Shown here piece after piece: positions 13,312 to 22,840 of a DNA stretch of 64,000 nucleotides. A program made the translations under genes and the position numbers. The notes beneath the pieces were generated by a model. The model made no database searches. It was not told the origin of the DNA and saw only the letters and a list, made by a program, of their open reading frames with translations. Position 1 is the first letter of the stretch, and the number at the start of each line of letters is the position of its first letter. The stretch comes from Smittium culicis (lineage: Eukaryota > Kickxellomycota > Harpellomycetes > Harpellales > Legeriomycetaceae): positions 26,358-90,357 of the forward strand of contig LSSN01001245.1 of the NCBI GenBank assembly GCA_001970855.1, written 5' to 3'.

Positions 13312-13319
13312 AGAAAATA

Positions 13320-14834
13320 TAAATAAAATTTGCTTGGAATAACTTCATTTAACGTCAAAAGTATAGCTAACAAAAAAAAAGGATACTATTTGATTACCTA
13401 AAAAAAATACTAAGTCTGATTTTTTCTGATTTAAAGAAATCAATACGTTGTGGTATTACTGTTCCCACGTACCTAGTTTTCTAGCTATGGTTTTATATAT
13501 ATATATTTGGTTTTTTTTTAGTAATAAAATTTTATTTATTTATTTAATTCAATAAGTTAATTTCTTAGTGTGTATTCTTTATTGGAGTATATGTTAATGA
13601 GAGTTAAAGATAAGTTTTTCTTTTTTGTTCTTTTTTAATAAATGATATCCTAACTTTAAGGAAAAATGGACGATCTTAATATCACCCAAAAAACTTGATC
13701 CGTTTTTTCATAAAGATTTCTTTTAGTACCAATACACCTTTTTTGATGAAATTTCAGATAGTTCTCGTAGTATCCGTGTAAAAATAGTAAATTAAAATAT
13801 AAATGAGATAGATGAGATAAGGATAAGTAAACTTGGAGGCGTAAGTTTATGTCGAGAATAAAAGGTATTGAGTGAAAAAACCTAACGAGGAAAATAAATT
13901 AAATAATTATGTCTTATTATTGGCAGAAGTTATATCTTCTGCATCGTCTTCGGTTTTCACCACGACAATTATAAAAGAAAAATATTAACAATTATGGTCA
14001 AATAATTGTAATCATAAAGTATTATGTTCTAAACATACGGTCACAATAATAAATCTCGTCAAATATGAAGTAAATAAGAACAGCATATATTTTAATGGTC
14101 GATTAAACGTAGCTAAAATTCAAGTACCCTATAACGTTTAAATAAAATTTTTGAATTTATATCCGCTGAAAAATATAAATATATAAGGATTAAATTAGAA
14201 TTCTTGCACGAAAACTTATCCAATGACTTTAATGGTGATTAATTAATGATAATTGGCGACATGAATATGTTAGAGAAAGAGTACGTAAACATAATTTCCC
14301 CTAAAATAACCAATAAAAGAGAATGAAAAAGTATGGAAATAATAGGAAAAAAAATTTAAACTACGCAATTTAGTAAGTATATTAAGCCCAACAAAAAAAT
14401 TTTATACTTGGGGATATTATTCGGGTAAACATAGGTCCGGAATAGATCACATTATGATTTGAGAAAAAATCAACAACGATACGAGAATTAATGTTGGCTT
14501 AACAAAATTCTCTGAACATAAATGAATTATATTCAAAATAAAAAATTCGTTAAAAGAAAAAAGCATTAAAACAAACGATTGGAAAATAAACGCAAAATTA
14601 CTGAATAATAAAAATATATCCACCGAAATAACCAAAGTACTAAACATAGATTGAAATTCACTGAATGATTGGGTGAAAATTAAAAAAAATTTTAAAAGGA
14701 TTTACATAAAATATGGAAAATTCCATTCCAAAAATAAAGAAATTGATTCTTTTGAAGAAACGAATAGAATATACAAAAACATACTAAAGGAAGGTATTAT
14801 CAATGACTATTCTTCACTTACGTTAGAACAGTCT
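13320..14834 (+). pseudogene. Decayed LINE ORF2: endonuclease and linker
   Basis: Fragments of an apurinic-type (exonuclease/endonuclease/phosphatase) LINE endonuclease are readable: LGITSFNVKSIANKK near 13335-13380, LIIGDMNM near 14247-14270, and YTWGYYSGKHRSGIDHIMI near 14405-14460. The GDMN and IDHI motifs carry expected active-site residues. The frame continues through four TGA codons to the DIRS junction near 14834, reading NILKEGIINDYSSLTLEQS just before it. Several of these TGA codons sit where Trp would fit. The region 13500-13750 does not translate sensibly and may hold a deletion or a further insert. Confidence 0.7.
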
Positions 14835-15014
14835 AGACTGTTCTTCGGGACCGAAGGTCCTCTCAACGATTGGTGGTATGCCTTCCAGGCCACATTTCAC
14901 TTTATTGGTAGATATTAATAGAATTTGATAAGTAAAGTATAAGATATAAAATAAATAAATAAGGCTATAAAACCATCGGCATCTCCTCCATGATATAATC
15001 AGCCATTTCTAAAG
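14835..15014 (+). repeat. Left inverted terminal repeat of the DIRS element
   Basis: Reverse-complementary to 19289-19462 with a few mismatches and small indels. Shared landmarks include AGACTGTT at the outer edge, GGGACCGAAGGTCC (itself palindromic), GGCCTTCCAGGCCA-like sequence, TTTCACTTTATTGGTAGATA, AACCATCGGCATC and CTCCATGATATAATCAG. Confidence 0.92.
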
Positions 15015-15099
15015 CCGCATTTCGCGCTTCTAAAAAATAAATTCCAAAAGAAAATACCTAATAAAATCATTAAACTCTACTCACTTGGTAATATGAAGA

Positions 15100-16086
15100 A
15101 TGAATTCCAACAAGAGCAATCAGAGCAACAACCGAGTTATGAAGCTCTTAGAATTCAAGTTCAGAGCGCTCAACGCAGCGTTTGAAAATTTTCAAGGAAT
15201 CAGCAACCTCAGCATCCAGGCTGAGGCCTCTACACTTGAAAGGATCTATAACATAGATGGTGAGTCCTACAAGTACGGTTCTTGGGATCTCAGTTCCGAG
15301 AACCAAGCGTGGGTTGGTAACCATGACTGCGCGCATAAACTTGAATCGCAGTCGGTATCTGCAATTAAGAACAGACACCCCGCACCAAGCGGGGGATTTT
15401 TTATATCGAATGAAACTAACAAAATCATTAAGCTCAGCACTCAGGCAGCAAAGGATGACAAATTATTGTCCGAAGCCGAGAAGCATGTCCTTGATCTCGC
15501 AAGGACTGAGACATACATTGAAGACGTATCAAAAGAATTCAGAAACATTATTGAGCCGAAAGAACTAGAGATTATGCTCTTTGTTAATGAAATCAGCGGC
15601 AGCTCCCGAGATCTCGTCAGACTTGCGCTTCACTACACACAAAAGTGGAAAACCTCAAGAAGAGTCTCTGTCTGCCAAAGTTCAGGATATGACAAAGACA
15701 TCGCCACTGCAGATCCTGGATCCGATACCCCAGAGCACCAATACTTGTTCCATCCCAGTACTCTGGAAAAAATGGAAATTACAAGACAGTCAAGCAGAAA
15801 CGACAAAATGCTTAGACAAGCACTCTCCAGCAAGTCTATCAACAACTATCCGAGCCAATTCCACAACCAGTATCAGCCTAGCCGAAGAAAAACCAATTAC
15901 CGGGGTAGCAGCCAACCCAGATGGGGATGTAGCTCAAAATGGAGCCAAACTGAACAAAACAGCAACTATAGAAGTAGCCAGGGAAACGGAAACCAGTACA
16001 CCTCTAGTCAGAAGCCACAGTGGAACCAAGGTACCAACTCGAGTAACAACCAGGGGTTTCAGAGTGGTTCGGGGAAAAATCTGTAA
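15100..16086 (+). CDS. DIRS ORF1, gag-like protein
   Basis: An intact 328-codon frame in the gag position of the DIRS element. The first 250 residues are mixed and charged with no domain I can name. The C-terminal 80 residues are a low-complexity Ser/Asn/Gln/Gly/Arg tail (RRKTNYRGSSQPRWG, SSQKPQWNQGTN), suited to nucleic-acid binding. There is no CCHC knuckle, which is common for DIRS gag. The start ATG at 15100 lies just after the left terminal repeat. Two overlapping open frames in other phases (from 15257 and 15581) are probably shadows. Confidence 0.75.
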   Translation: MNSNKSNQSNNRVMKLLEFKFRALNAAFENFQGISNLSIQAEASTLERIYNIDGESYKYGSWDLSSENQAWVGNHDCAHKLESQSVSAIKNRHPAPSGGFFISNETNKIIKLSTQAAKDDKLLSEAEKHVLDLARTETYIEDVSKEFRNIIEPKELEIMLFVNEISGSSRDLVRLALHYTQKWKTSRRVSVCQSSGYDKDIATADPGSDTPEHQYLFHPSTLEKMEITRQSSRNDKMLRQALSSKSINNYPSQFHNQYQPSRRKTNYRGSSQPRWGCSSKWSQTEQNSNYRSSQGNGNQYTSSQKPQWNQGTNSSNNQGFQSGSGKNL

Positions 16087-16433
16087 ACTCCGATCTATAT
16101 GGAAAGTACGAATATCATCAAATACCGACGACATGTACCAGCCTAAGAACGACGAAAGATCACCACAGGGAAAATTATTCCGAAAAAATAAAAAATTTAA
16201 AAAACGCGGAAAATGTACGTCCAAACCAAGGAAAAATATTTGGAGGGTATTCAGTCACGGACCGTCGGTCCGCCGGTCAGAAAAATATTTTTTCACCAAA
16301 AAGCACCAAAATGACCCAATACGTCGAGAAAGCAGAAAAAATTTTATGCGGAAAATCTTCGAAAAAGACCGGCAACCGATTGCCTGGAGAGTCATAAGTA
16401 AATTTCCCAGAAAAAGCAAAAATATTTTCAAAA

Positions 16434-18289
16434 ATGCTCACACCGCAGGTCATGCCTCATCGTCTCTCAAACCAGCTCAACCAGTGGGTAATCGAAATAC
16501 TGAAAAATGGGTACGAAATTCCATTCGTACAGCTACCATACCCTACTCCAAAGAAGATTTACAATCTTCCAGAGACTCACCAGCATGCTATCAGCTTGAT
16601 GGTCCAGAAATATTTGGACTTAGGGACCATCAGAGTAGCCTTGGATACAAACCAAGCATTTGTCTCACCAATATTTGGGAAGGAAGAACCGGCAAAGATA
16701 CGCCCGCTATTGGATATGACGCATATCAACGACTTCGTCGTAAAGGAAAGTTTCAAGATGGAAGGTATCAAATCCCTGAGAGACATGATACTACCTAGAG
16801 ATTTTATCACAAAGCTGGATATAAAATCTGCATATCACCATGTTCCTTTACATCAAAACTTGGTGAAAATGTGCCGCTCTATGCACAATGGCACGATATA
16901 CGAGTTTCTCTCGCTGACATTTGGGATAACTACGGCGCAGAGGGTGTTAACCAAAATTATTAAATCTGCAATCGAGCCACTCAGATTGATAGGAATACGC
17001 TTAATTTTTTACATAGACGACATAGCAATAGTCGGCGCATCAGTGGAGGAATGCCAGAGACACACAGCGATAACACTGAAGCACATAGGGAAACTTGGAT
17101 TCACTATGAACCTCGAAAAATCAGTTACTACTCCGAGAAACCGTCAGAAATTCCTAGGAGTAGTGTTAGACACCCTGAAAATGTCGATTCATTTGACCCA
17201 GGAAAGAAAAAAGAAAATCAGAAGAGAAGTCCTCAAAGCCATAAACCGTCAGGTAACGGTGAGACAAGCGATGGGATTAAACGGCATGTTTTCGGCAGCT
17301 GCAAATGCAATAGAGCCTGCTTAAATCAAGTCAAGAGAACTTCAACTCGACATAACAAACGCCCTAAAGAAGCACAAATTCAGTTACAGCGCGCCTTGCC
17401 CACTTTCAGCATTGACACTGAGCGATCTGAAGTTGTGGGACACCCAATTAAACCATTGGAACTCGTAGCCACTGAAATTGAAGACCTCAAACCCAAACGC
17501 ACCCGTATCTGCTATAACAGATGCTTCTGAAACAGGTTGGGGAATAACAAGCAACGTTATGTCCCGGGCGGGAGTTTGGAGTCAGAAGACTCAAACCGAA
17601 TCATCAAATTGCAAAGAAGCAGTCACCCTACTACATGCCCTGAGGCTACATGCGCATCTCTGGAAAAATTCAAAAGTGTGAATGCAAACAGACAATCTCA
17701 CCACGAAAGCAATCTTTATGAACGGAGGGACGACTGCAAATCGCAAGCTATTAAATATTGCAAAGGAATGGTGGAAAATAACCATGGAGAACAAAATCAG
17801 GGTAGACATAACCCAAATTTCCCGATACGAGAATGGATAGTAGACTTGATATCAAGGAATTCCCACAAATAGTGGTAATGGAGGCTGCCCACGCACTTGT
17901 TCAACTCAGTGAACAGAAATTGGGGTCCTCTATGGATCGATTTATACGCGTCAGCGGTAAATCGACACCTAAAAAGGTATTATTCTCAAATAAAAGACCC
18001 AAATTCAATGGGTATGGATGCTCTCGCCAATTTTTGGCCGAAATCCGGGGTTTATGCAAACCCACCCCCACTCTTACTACTCCCAACTCTGCGCCGAGTA
18101 GCGATGGAAAATATACAGATGGTAATTATTGCACCGAGCTGGACAGCTCAACCATGGTACCAATTATTACTGAGGATGGCTGTATGCCCCCCTATGATAC
18201 TACTGGGAGCACTCCCTCAGTGGGAAATTTGCGCGTGGAAAATATCAGGGAAAGTCCCCAAGAATTATCCACGTCTGACTTGCAGCTGA
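16434..18289 (+). pseudogene. DIRS reverse transcriptase / RNase H, interrupted
   Basis: Frame 16434-17324 encodes 296 residues of reverse transcriptase: KIRPLLDMTHIND, DFITKLDIKSAYHHVPL and the catalytic FYIDDIAIVG (YIDD at 17010-17021). After a TAA at 17322 the same phase continues into RNase H, with TDASETGWGI from 17517 and QTDNLTTKAIFMNGGTT near 17685-17735. Further stops are a TAG at 17466 and a TGA at 17679. Near 17838 the phase shifts, giving VDLISRNSHK and then the DIRS-specific segment IDLYASAVNRHLKRYYSQ and SWTAQPWYQLL, ending about 18289. The product would copy element RNA and degrade the hybrid. The stops and frameshift indicate a decayed or consensus-deviant copy. Confidence 0.9.
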
Positions 18290-18321
18290 TAAATGAATCT
18301 ATCAGGCCAGTTACAAAATGA

Positions 18322-19338
18322 AATTACGCCTCGTGCCTAAAAGGCATTATTTCATGGGCTTTCAGTATTCAAATTGATCATAAAAAATATGATCCAGTAA
18401 GTCTAGAAAATTGCCTTGCATCACTGAAATTAAAGCCAACATCAGTATTGATACACGCCACTGCGATCTCAGAATACTGGAGAACACTATATCCAATGAT
18501 CAGCCCAATAACTTCAGACAGAAGAATTAGTAAGCTACTGAAAGGGCTAAAAAATAGGGTAGAAAAAAACCCCCACCAATTCGATACATGGAGTATTGAG
18601 AAATTGCTAATTTACCTTAATACATGGGGCAGCAACGAGAATTTACCTTTAAAATTGTTAGCCAAAAAAGCAGCTACTCTCTTGGCATTTTCAACTTCTT
18701 GGAGGCCCAGAAGTGAATTACAAGGAATTCAACGCTCACAAATTAGGAAAACTGAAGACGGAAAATCACTGTACCTCTGGTGCCCAAAAAATAAGGGCAA
18801 AGAACCAAAAAGCATTTGGCTTGCACCTTTAGATGAAAATATAAATAATTGTCCAGTCAAAACCCTGGGATTATATTTAAAATTGTCTGAAAGTTATGCT
18901 ATTGATGGGTACATAAATACTATGTTTTTTGTGTTTACACCTAACGCAAAGCCAGCATCAAAAAATACTATTGCAAATTGGATAAAGTCATCCTTATTGG
19001 ATATTGGATCTAATAATTCTGCTCATAGTACAAGAGCAGTCTCAACTACAAAAGCGTTTTTATCTGGAGTTAAACTTGAAAAAATATTACTCCAGGCAGA
19101 TTGGAGTAGTGCAAAAACCTTCAATAAATATTATTTCAAACCAAATAATAATAGACCAATTCCTCAATCTGCAACCCCGGCAATTCTCAACCTAAAAACA
19201 CACCAATCGTTGAGAGTACCTTCGGTCCCGAAAACGATTGACCCTCGCACCACTTCCCTAAAGGAAAATTGCCTCGTAGCCTTAGCACCTTTAGAAATGA
19301 CTGATTATATCATGGAGGCGATGCCGATGGTTTTATAG
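18322..19338 (+). CDS. DIRS tyrosine recombinase
   Basis: This frame is open from 18322 to the TAA ending at 19338, so about 338 codons. No ATG marks a natural start, so translation may depend on overlap with the preceding ORF. Tyrosine recombinase residues are readable: the first Arg in FSTSWRPRSELQGI, the H-X2-R box HSTRAVSTTKAFLSG (His codon at 19024) and the nucleophile Tyr in TFNKYYF (near 19129-19134). The enzyme would integrate a circular DNA intermediate. Its last codons run into the right terminal repeat, and the internal complementary region lies within its coding sequence, both usual for DIRS elements. Confidence 0.9.
   Translation, partial: NYASCLKGIISWAFSIQIDHKKYDPVSLENCLASLKLKPTSVLIHATAISEYWRTLYPMISPITSDRRISKLLKGLKNRVEKNPHQFDTWSIEKLLIYLNTWGSNENLPLKLLAKKAATLLAFSTSWRPRSELQGIQRSQIRKTEDGKSLYLWCPKNKGKEPKSIWLAPLDENINNCPVKTLGLYLKLSESYAIDGYINTMFFVFTPNAKPASKNTIANWIKSSLLDIGSNNSAHSTRAVSTTKAFLSGVKLEKILLQADWSSAKTFNKYYFKPNNNRPIPQSATPAILNLKTHQSLRVPSVPKTIDPRTTSLKENCLVALAPLEMTDYIMEAMPMVL
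19201..19239 (+). other. Internal complementary region of the DIRS element
   Basis: 19201-19232 is the reverse complement of the left end (14844-14875) with one mismatch. 19224-19239 (GGTCCCGAAAACGATT) is the perfect reverse complement of 19427-19442 in the right end. The two matches overlap, so the segment corresponds to the two element ends joined. In the DIRS-1 model such a region templates circle completion. It is read in-frame by the recombinase ORF. Confidence 0.88.
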
Positions 19339-19462
19339 CTTTATTTATTTATATCTTAATCTTTACTTATCAAATTCTATTAATATCTACCAATAAAGTG
19401 AAATATGGCCTGGAAGGCCCACCAAAAATCGTTTTCGGGACCTTCGGTCCCTCAAACAGTCT
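19289..19462 (-). repeat. Right inverted terminal repeat of the DIRS element
   Basis: Partner of 14835-15014 in inverted orientation. It overlaps the last 50 bp of the recombinase frame. Outside it lies an A12 run and then LINE sequence. Confidence 0.92.
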
Positions 19463-20134
19463 TCAAAAAAAAAAAATATAAATTTATATAATAATGCATT
19501 AAAGGCCAATGGTATAAAAATAGTTAAAATCAAGAATGGATTTTTAGATGGAAAATTTACAAGGTCTCGATCAAAGTGGGCAGAGAAATATGTAAGATCA
19601 GACTAATAATTATTTGGAGTGCTTAAAATGAAAGAAAATAAGAAATTAATTGACCAATTGGTAGATGAAAATGGAGAAGTGAAAGCGAATAGGAAAGAAA
19701 TTAATTTTATAGGCCATATACTATATTCCAAACTATTTGCGAGTGAAGAAAAAAATTCTGATAGTAAATAGATTCTATTTTATAATATTCATAAAAGATT
19801 AACTACAGCAGAATTAAATGAAATAGAAAAAGATATAGAGTATGAAGAAATAATAAAATCAATCATTGATTCGCCTTACAATAAATCACTAGGGCCAGAT
19901 ATCATGATTACTGAATTTATAAAAAGCACAGTAAAATAATAGGAAAAAAATAAAAAGAAAAATTTAATAACTCTCTCAGAATGACAATGTGGAATAAAGT
20001 AGTGAGGGCTCAATTATTACGCTAATTCAAAAAAAATAAAATCTAAAAAACTTTAAAAATTTCAGAAAAATAGCTGTTTCAAACGTAGACGAAAAAATAT
20101 TCACTATGATTCTCACCAATAAAATCCAAAATGC
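19463..20134 (+). pseudogene. Decayed LINE ORF2, region before the RT core
   Basis: The LINE resumes directly after the DIRS element. Readable fragments are NALKANGIKIVKIKNGFLDG, RSRSKWAEKYVRSD, LFASEEKNSD and SPYNKSLGPDIMITEFIKS. The last matches the S-P-G-P-D box that precedes the reverse transcriptase palm in LINEs. ILTNKIQNAID follows near 20110-20140, just before the next interruption. Frameshifts and stops are frequent. Confidence 0.75.
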
Positions 20135-20703
20135 GATTGACAGTGCCGGTGAATTCCAGGGAACCTTCTGAATATGCCCAATAGACGCCTGGATATTGAC
20201 AGACAATATTTAACTCACCCTAAACAAAAAAAAATTTTACTTTTATTATTTCCATAATTTCCGGAGCCTATATAAAGGGGGAAAGGCCATGATATCTGGC
20301 TCCAGGACTTTTTCACGCTTTTATTTCTTTTGGTTAAAAATGTATGTTTTTTTCTTTTCCTACCTGGTCAATCCCCAGTAGAGAAACCTATCCTATAGAT
20401 TCGCTTTTAAAAATAAAAATTTCAAACCTTATTCAAAAAATAAAAATCCTCCAAGGACTAACTCCCCTTGCGCTAATTCGGTTTATCCTCCCTCCTATTT
20501 CTCTAGGGCCTCCACCCAAACCAAGCTGCTATGGATCTAATAAAGTTCTTGCCTTCCCGCACCCCCTCTCCACCTGGTGCGAACTATGAGGAGGATAAAA
20601 ACTTGAAGACCCCGCCAGTTAGTATACTCTATGATACTATACATAGCCCGGGTACCAAAACGGGGAGCCTAACCCATTTGGTAGACCCTCCGACATTAGT
20701 CAA
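20135..20703 (+). mobile_element. Unidentified less AT-rich insertion inside the LINE RT
   Basis: The RT core reads ILTNKIQNAID before this segment and NKSQSRFIKRRNIFDNVL after it; these two motifs should be almost adjacent, so about 570 bp are foreign. The segment has GCCTATATAAAGGGGG near 20267-20282, which looks like a TATA box, and an ATG at 20531 opening a Pro-rich frame (MDLIKFLPSRTPSPPGANY) that stops at 20705. This resembles the 5' end (promoter plus start of a gag-like ORF) of another retroelement. Clear terminal repeats or a target duplication were not found. Confidence 0.55.
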
Positions 20704-22840
20704 ATGAACAAAAGCCAATCAAGGTTCATTAAAAGAAGAAATATTTTTGATAATGTACTCAAAAAAAACTTCCTAATTGAAAACAGTAAAAAGGATCCAG
20801 AAAAGGTCAATGAATACCTATTAATACTAGATAAAGAAAAGACCTATCCTAGCGTAACTGGGATTATTTATTCAAATTTCTGGAAAGATTTGGTTTCAGC
20901 AAAGTATTATTAATAATATTAGATGCCTAAATTCTAGACCGAAAACATCAATTAAAATAAATGGAGAACTATCTCGGCAAAAGAAAAAAAAAGAGCTTCA
21001 GACAAGAAGATCCATTATCCCCATTTTATAAAAATTAGTAATAGAACCATTATTGCTATATAATCAAGGAAATAGAAGGTATCTCAATGGCTAATAGAAA
21101 ATTAAAAATTTTCACTTATGCAGATGATTTATTAATAGGTTTACATAATAAAAAGGATGAGATAAAAGTAATTGAAGTATTAAACTTCATTCGCTTGTTT
21201 CAAAAGCCAAAATAAATGTTAGGAAAAAAATCTAAACTAACATCGGAAGAAATAACGATGAATGGCTAATAAGAAAATCCATTTAATTTCAGAAAACTAA
21301 AAATTCAAATACTTGAGGGTGTAATTTAGCTCCAATGGAATTTTAATAAAAAAAAAAAGAATTATAAATCAGTATCGAAAGCAAAATAAACAGTTGGAAA
21401 ACTAGAAAAATTTCTCTCATAGTAAAATTTCTATTGGAAAGTACTTTTAAACTTTCAAAATTATGGTTCACTGTCAATATTATGCCTTTTGAAAATAGAT
21501 TCCTGCCATTGGAGAAAAAAAAGTTACTAATTTTAATTAGAACAGTAGAAAAACGCGAATAAAGGTCGAAAAAATTGAATTGTATAAAAAAACGGAGGTA
21601 TTGATATATTAAACGTTGAGTTACAATCAAGAACCTTATTTATGAAATTTTATAATGATATGATTCGAAACAAAAAAAAAAATTGAAGAAATTCAGCTTT
21701 TAAAATTCTGAAAGCATTAGCCAAAAAATATACAAACTATGAAAACTCAATGTAATTACTGTTAAAAAAACGAAAGCTAAAAATGTTAAAAAATTTCCAC
21801 TTATATTGAGGGAGGCAATGGAATTGAAAAATAAAATATACGAAATCAATGATTCTAACATATCCAACTGGTCATACGATAAAATCAAAATGATAGGAAT
21901 AAGCAAATCAAGCAAAATATTCGATATTAACTTATCGAAAAAAAAGAAAAATCATAGCTCCATAGAAACAGTATATCAAAGTTTAGAGTTTTTAATGCTA
22001 AATTTGAATTAATTTGTGATTAATAAAAAGTATTTTATATTTAGCATTAGATTAAAAATAAGAAAATTATTTTTAATATAACTGAAATCCAGAAACATGA
22101 ATGGTTTGAAAAAGAATACAAACACTCCTACAAAACACCAACAGGTAACTTAAAAAGCAATAATCAACCAAAAATAAACGGGAAAATAAAACAGTAAAAA
22201 AAATTATTGACTTATAAAATAAAAAACAACCAATAGCACTACCAAATGGAAATGAATTGGTAAAAACCTAACATTGAGATAATATTTAATTGGATAAAAG
22301 TTCTCAAAATGGAACTAGAACCAAAAAGTGACTAGCCACTTATATCTACTACTTTATAATACTTTAATAACAGGCGAAAAATTAAGAGCTTGGAAAAAAG
22401 GTCGATTTAAACAATCGAAAGAATGTAAAGCATGAAAATAAACAAAAGAAAATATATTACACTTATATTTCAGCTGTAAAAGAATAAATGTATTCTGAAG
22501 CTTATTCGACAGTTTATAAATACTAATTACATTATTTATACAGGCTTAACCACTAGAATAACTTTAAATATAATTTTTTATTTTTTAGAGAAATTCAAAG
22601 GCAAGTTCCCTAATATAGAGTTTCGTATGGCCTAGCTATATGGATTATCTACAGATTCATAGCTGAATTTGAGTTATCTAACAAAATCATGACCGCTGAA
22701 GGGCTTTTACTTAGGTGGAAAAATGGCCTTAAAGAAAAAATTTCAAGAGATTATAAGCACTTTAAGAGGAGAAATCTGGAAAAAAATCAAAACCAATTGT
22801 TTTTATATTTAGCCAGAGGGGGAAATCACTTTTAAAAACA
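20704..22840 (+). pseudogene. Decayed LINE ORF2: RT core and C-terminal domain
   Basis: Reverse transcriptase motifs are readable: RFIKRRNIFDNVL, LILDKEKTYPSVTGI (the D-A-Y box, degenerate) and the catalytic IFTYADDLLIG, with YADD at 21117-21128. The C-terminal part shows KECKA, HLYFSCKRINVF and a final ARGGNHF near 22815-22835, consistent with the Cys/His-containing C-terminal domain of LINEs. Several stops are TGA at likely Trp positions. Together with 11310-14834 this was one LINE of roughly 6.3 kb before the insertions. Confidence 0.75.

Larger units (their letters stand above)
14835..19462 (+). mobile_element. DIRS-type tyrosine-recombinase retrotransposon
   Basis: A 4.6 kb element with all hallmarks of the DIRS group: inverted terminal repeats (14835-15014 and 19289-19462), a gag-like ORF, reverse transcriptase with RNase H and its adjoining DIRS-specific domain, a tyrosine recombinase in place of an integrase, and an internal complementary region (19201-19239) matching both outer ends. 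No target-site duplication is seen, as expected for recombinase-mediated insertion. The element lies inside a LINE, with LINE coding sequence on both sides. The gag and recombinase frames are open, but the RT-RNase H frame has several stops and a frameshift, so this copy is probably not autonomous now. Confidence 0.93.

Noticed and set aside
15581..16798. 405-codon open frame inside the DIRS element
   Set aside because: It overlaps gag and RT in another phase, has no domain, and the RT motifs are in the 16434 phase. Treated as a shadow.
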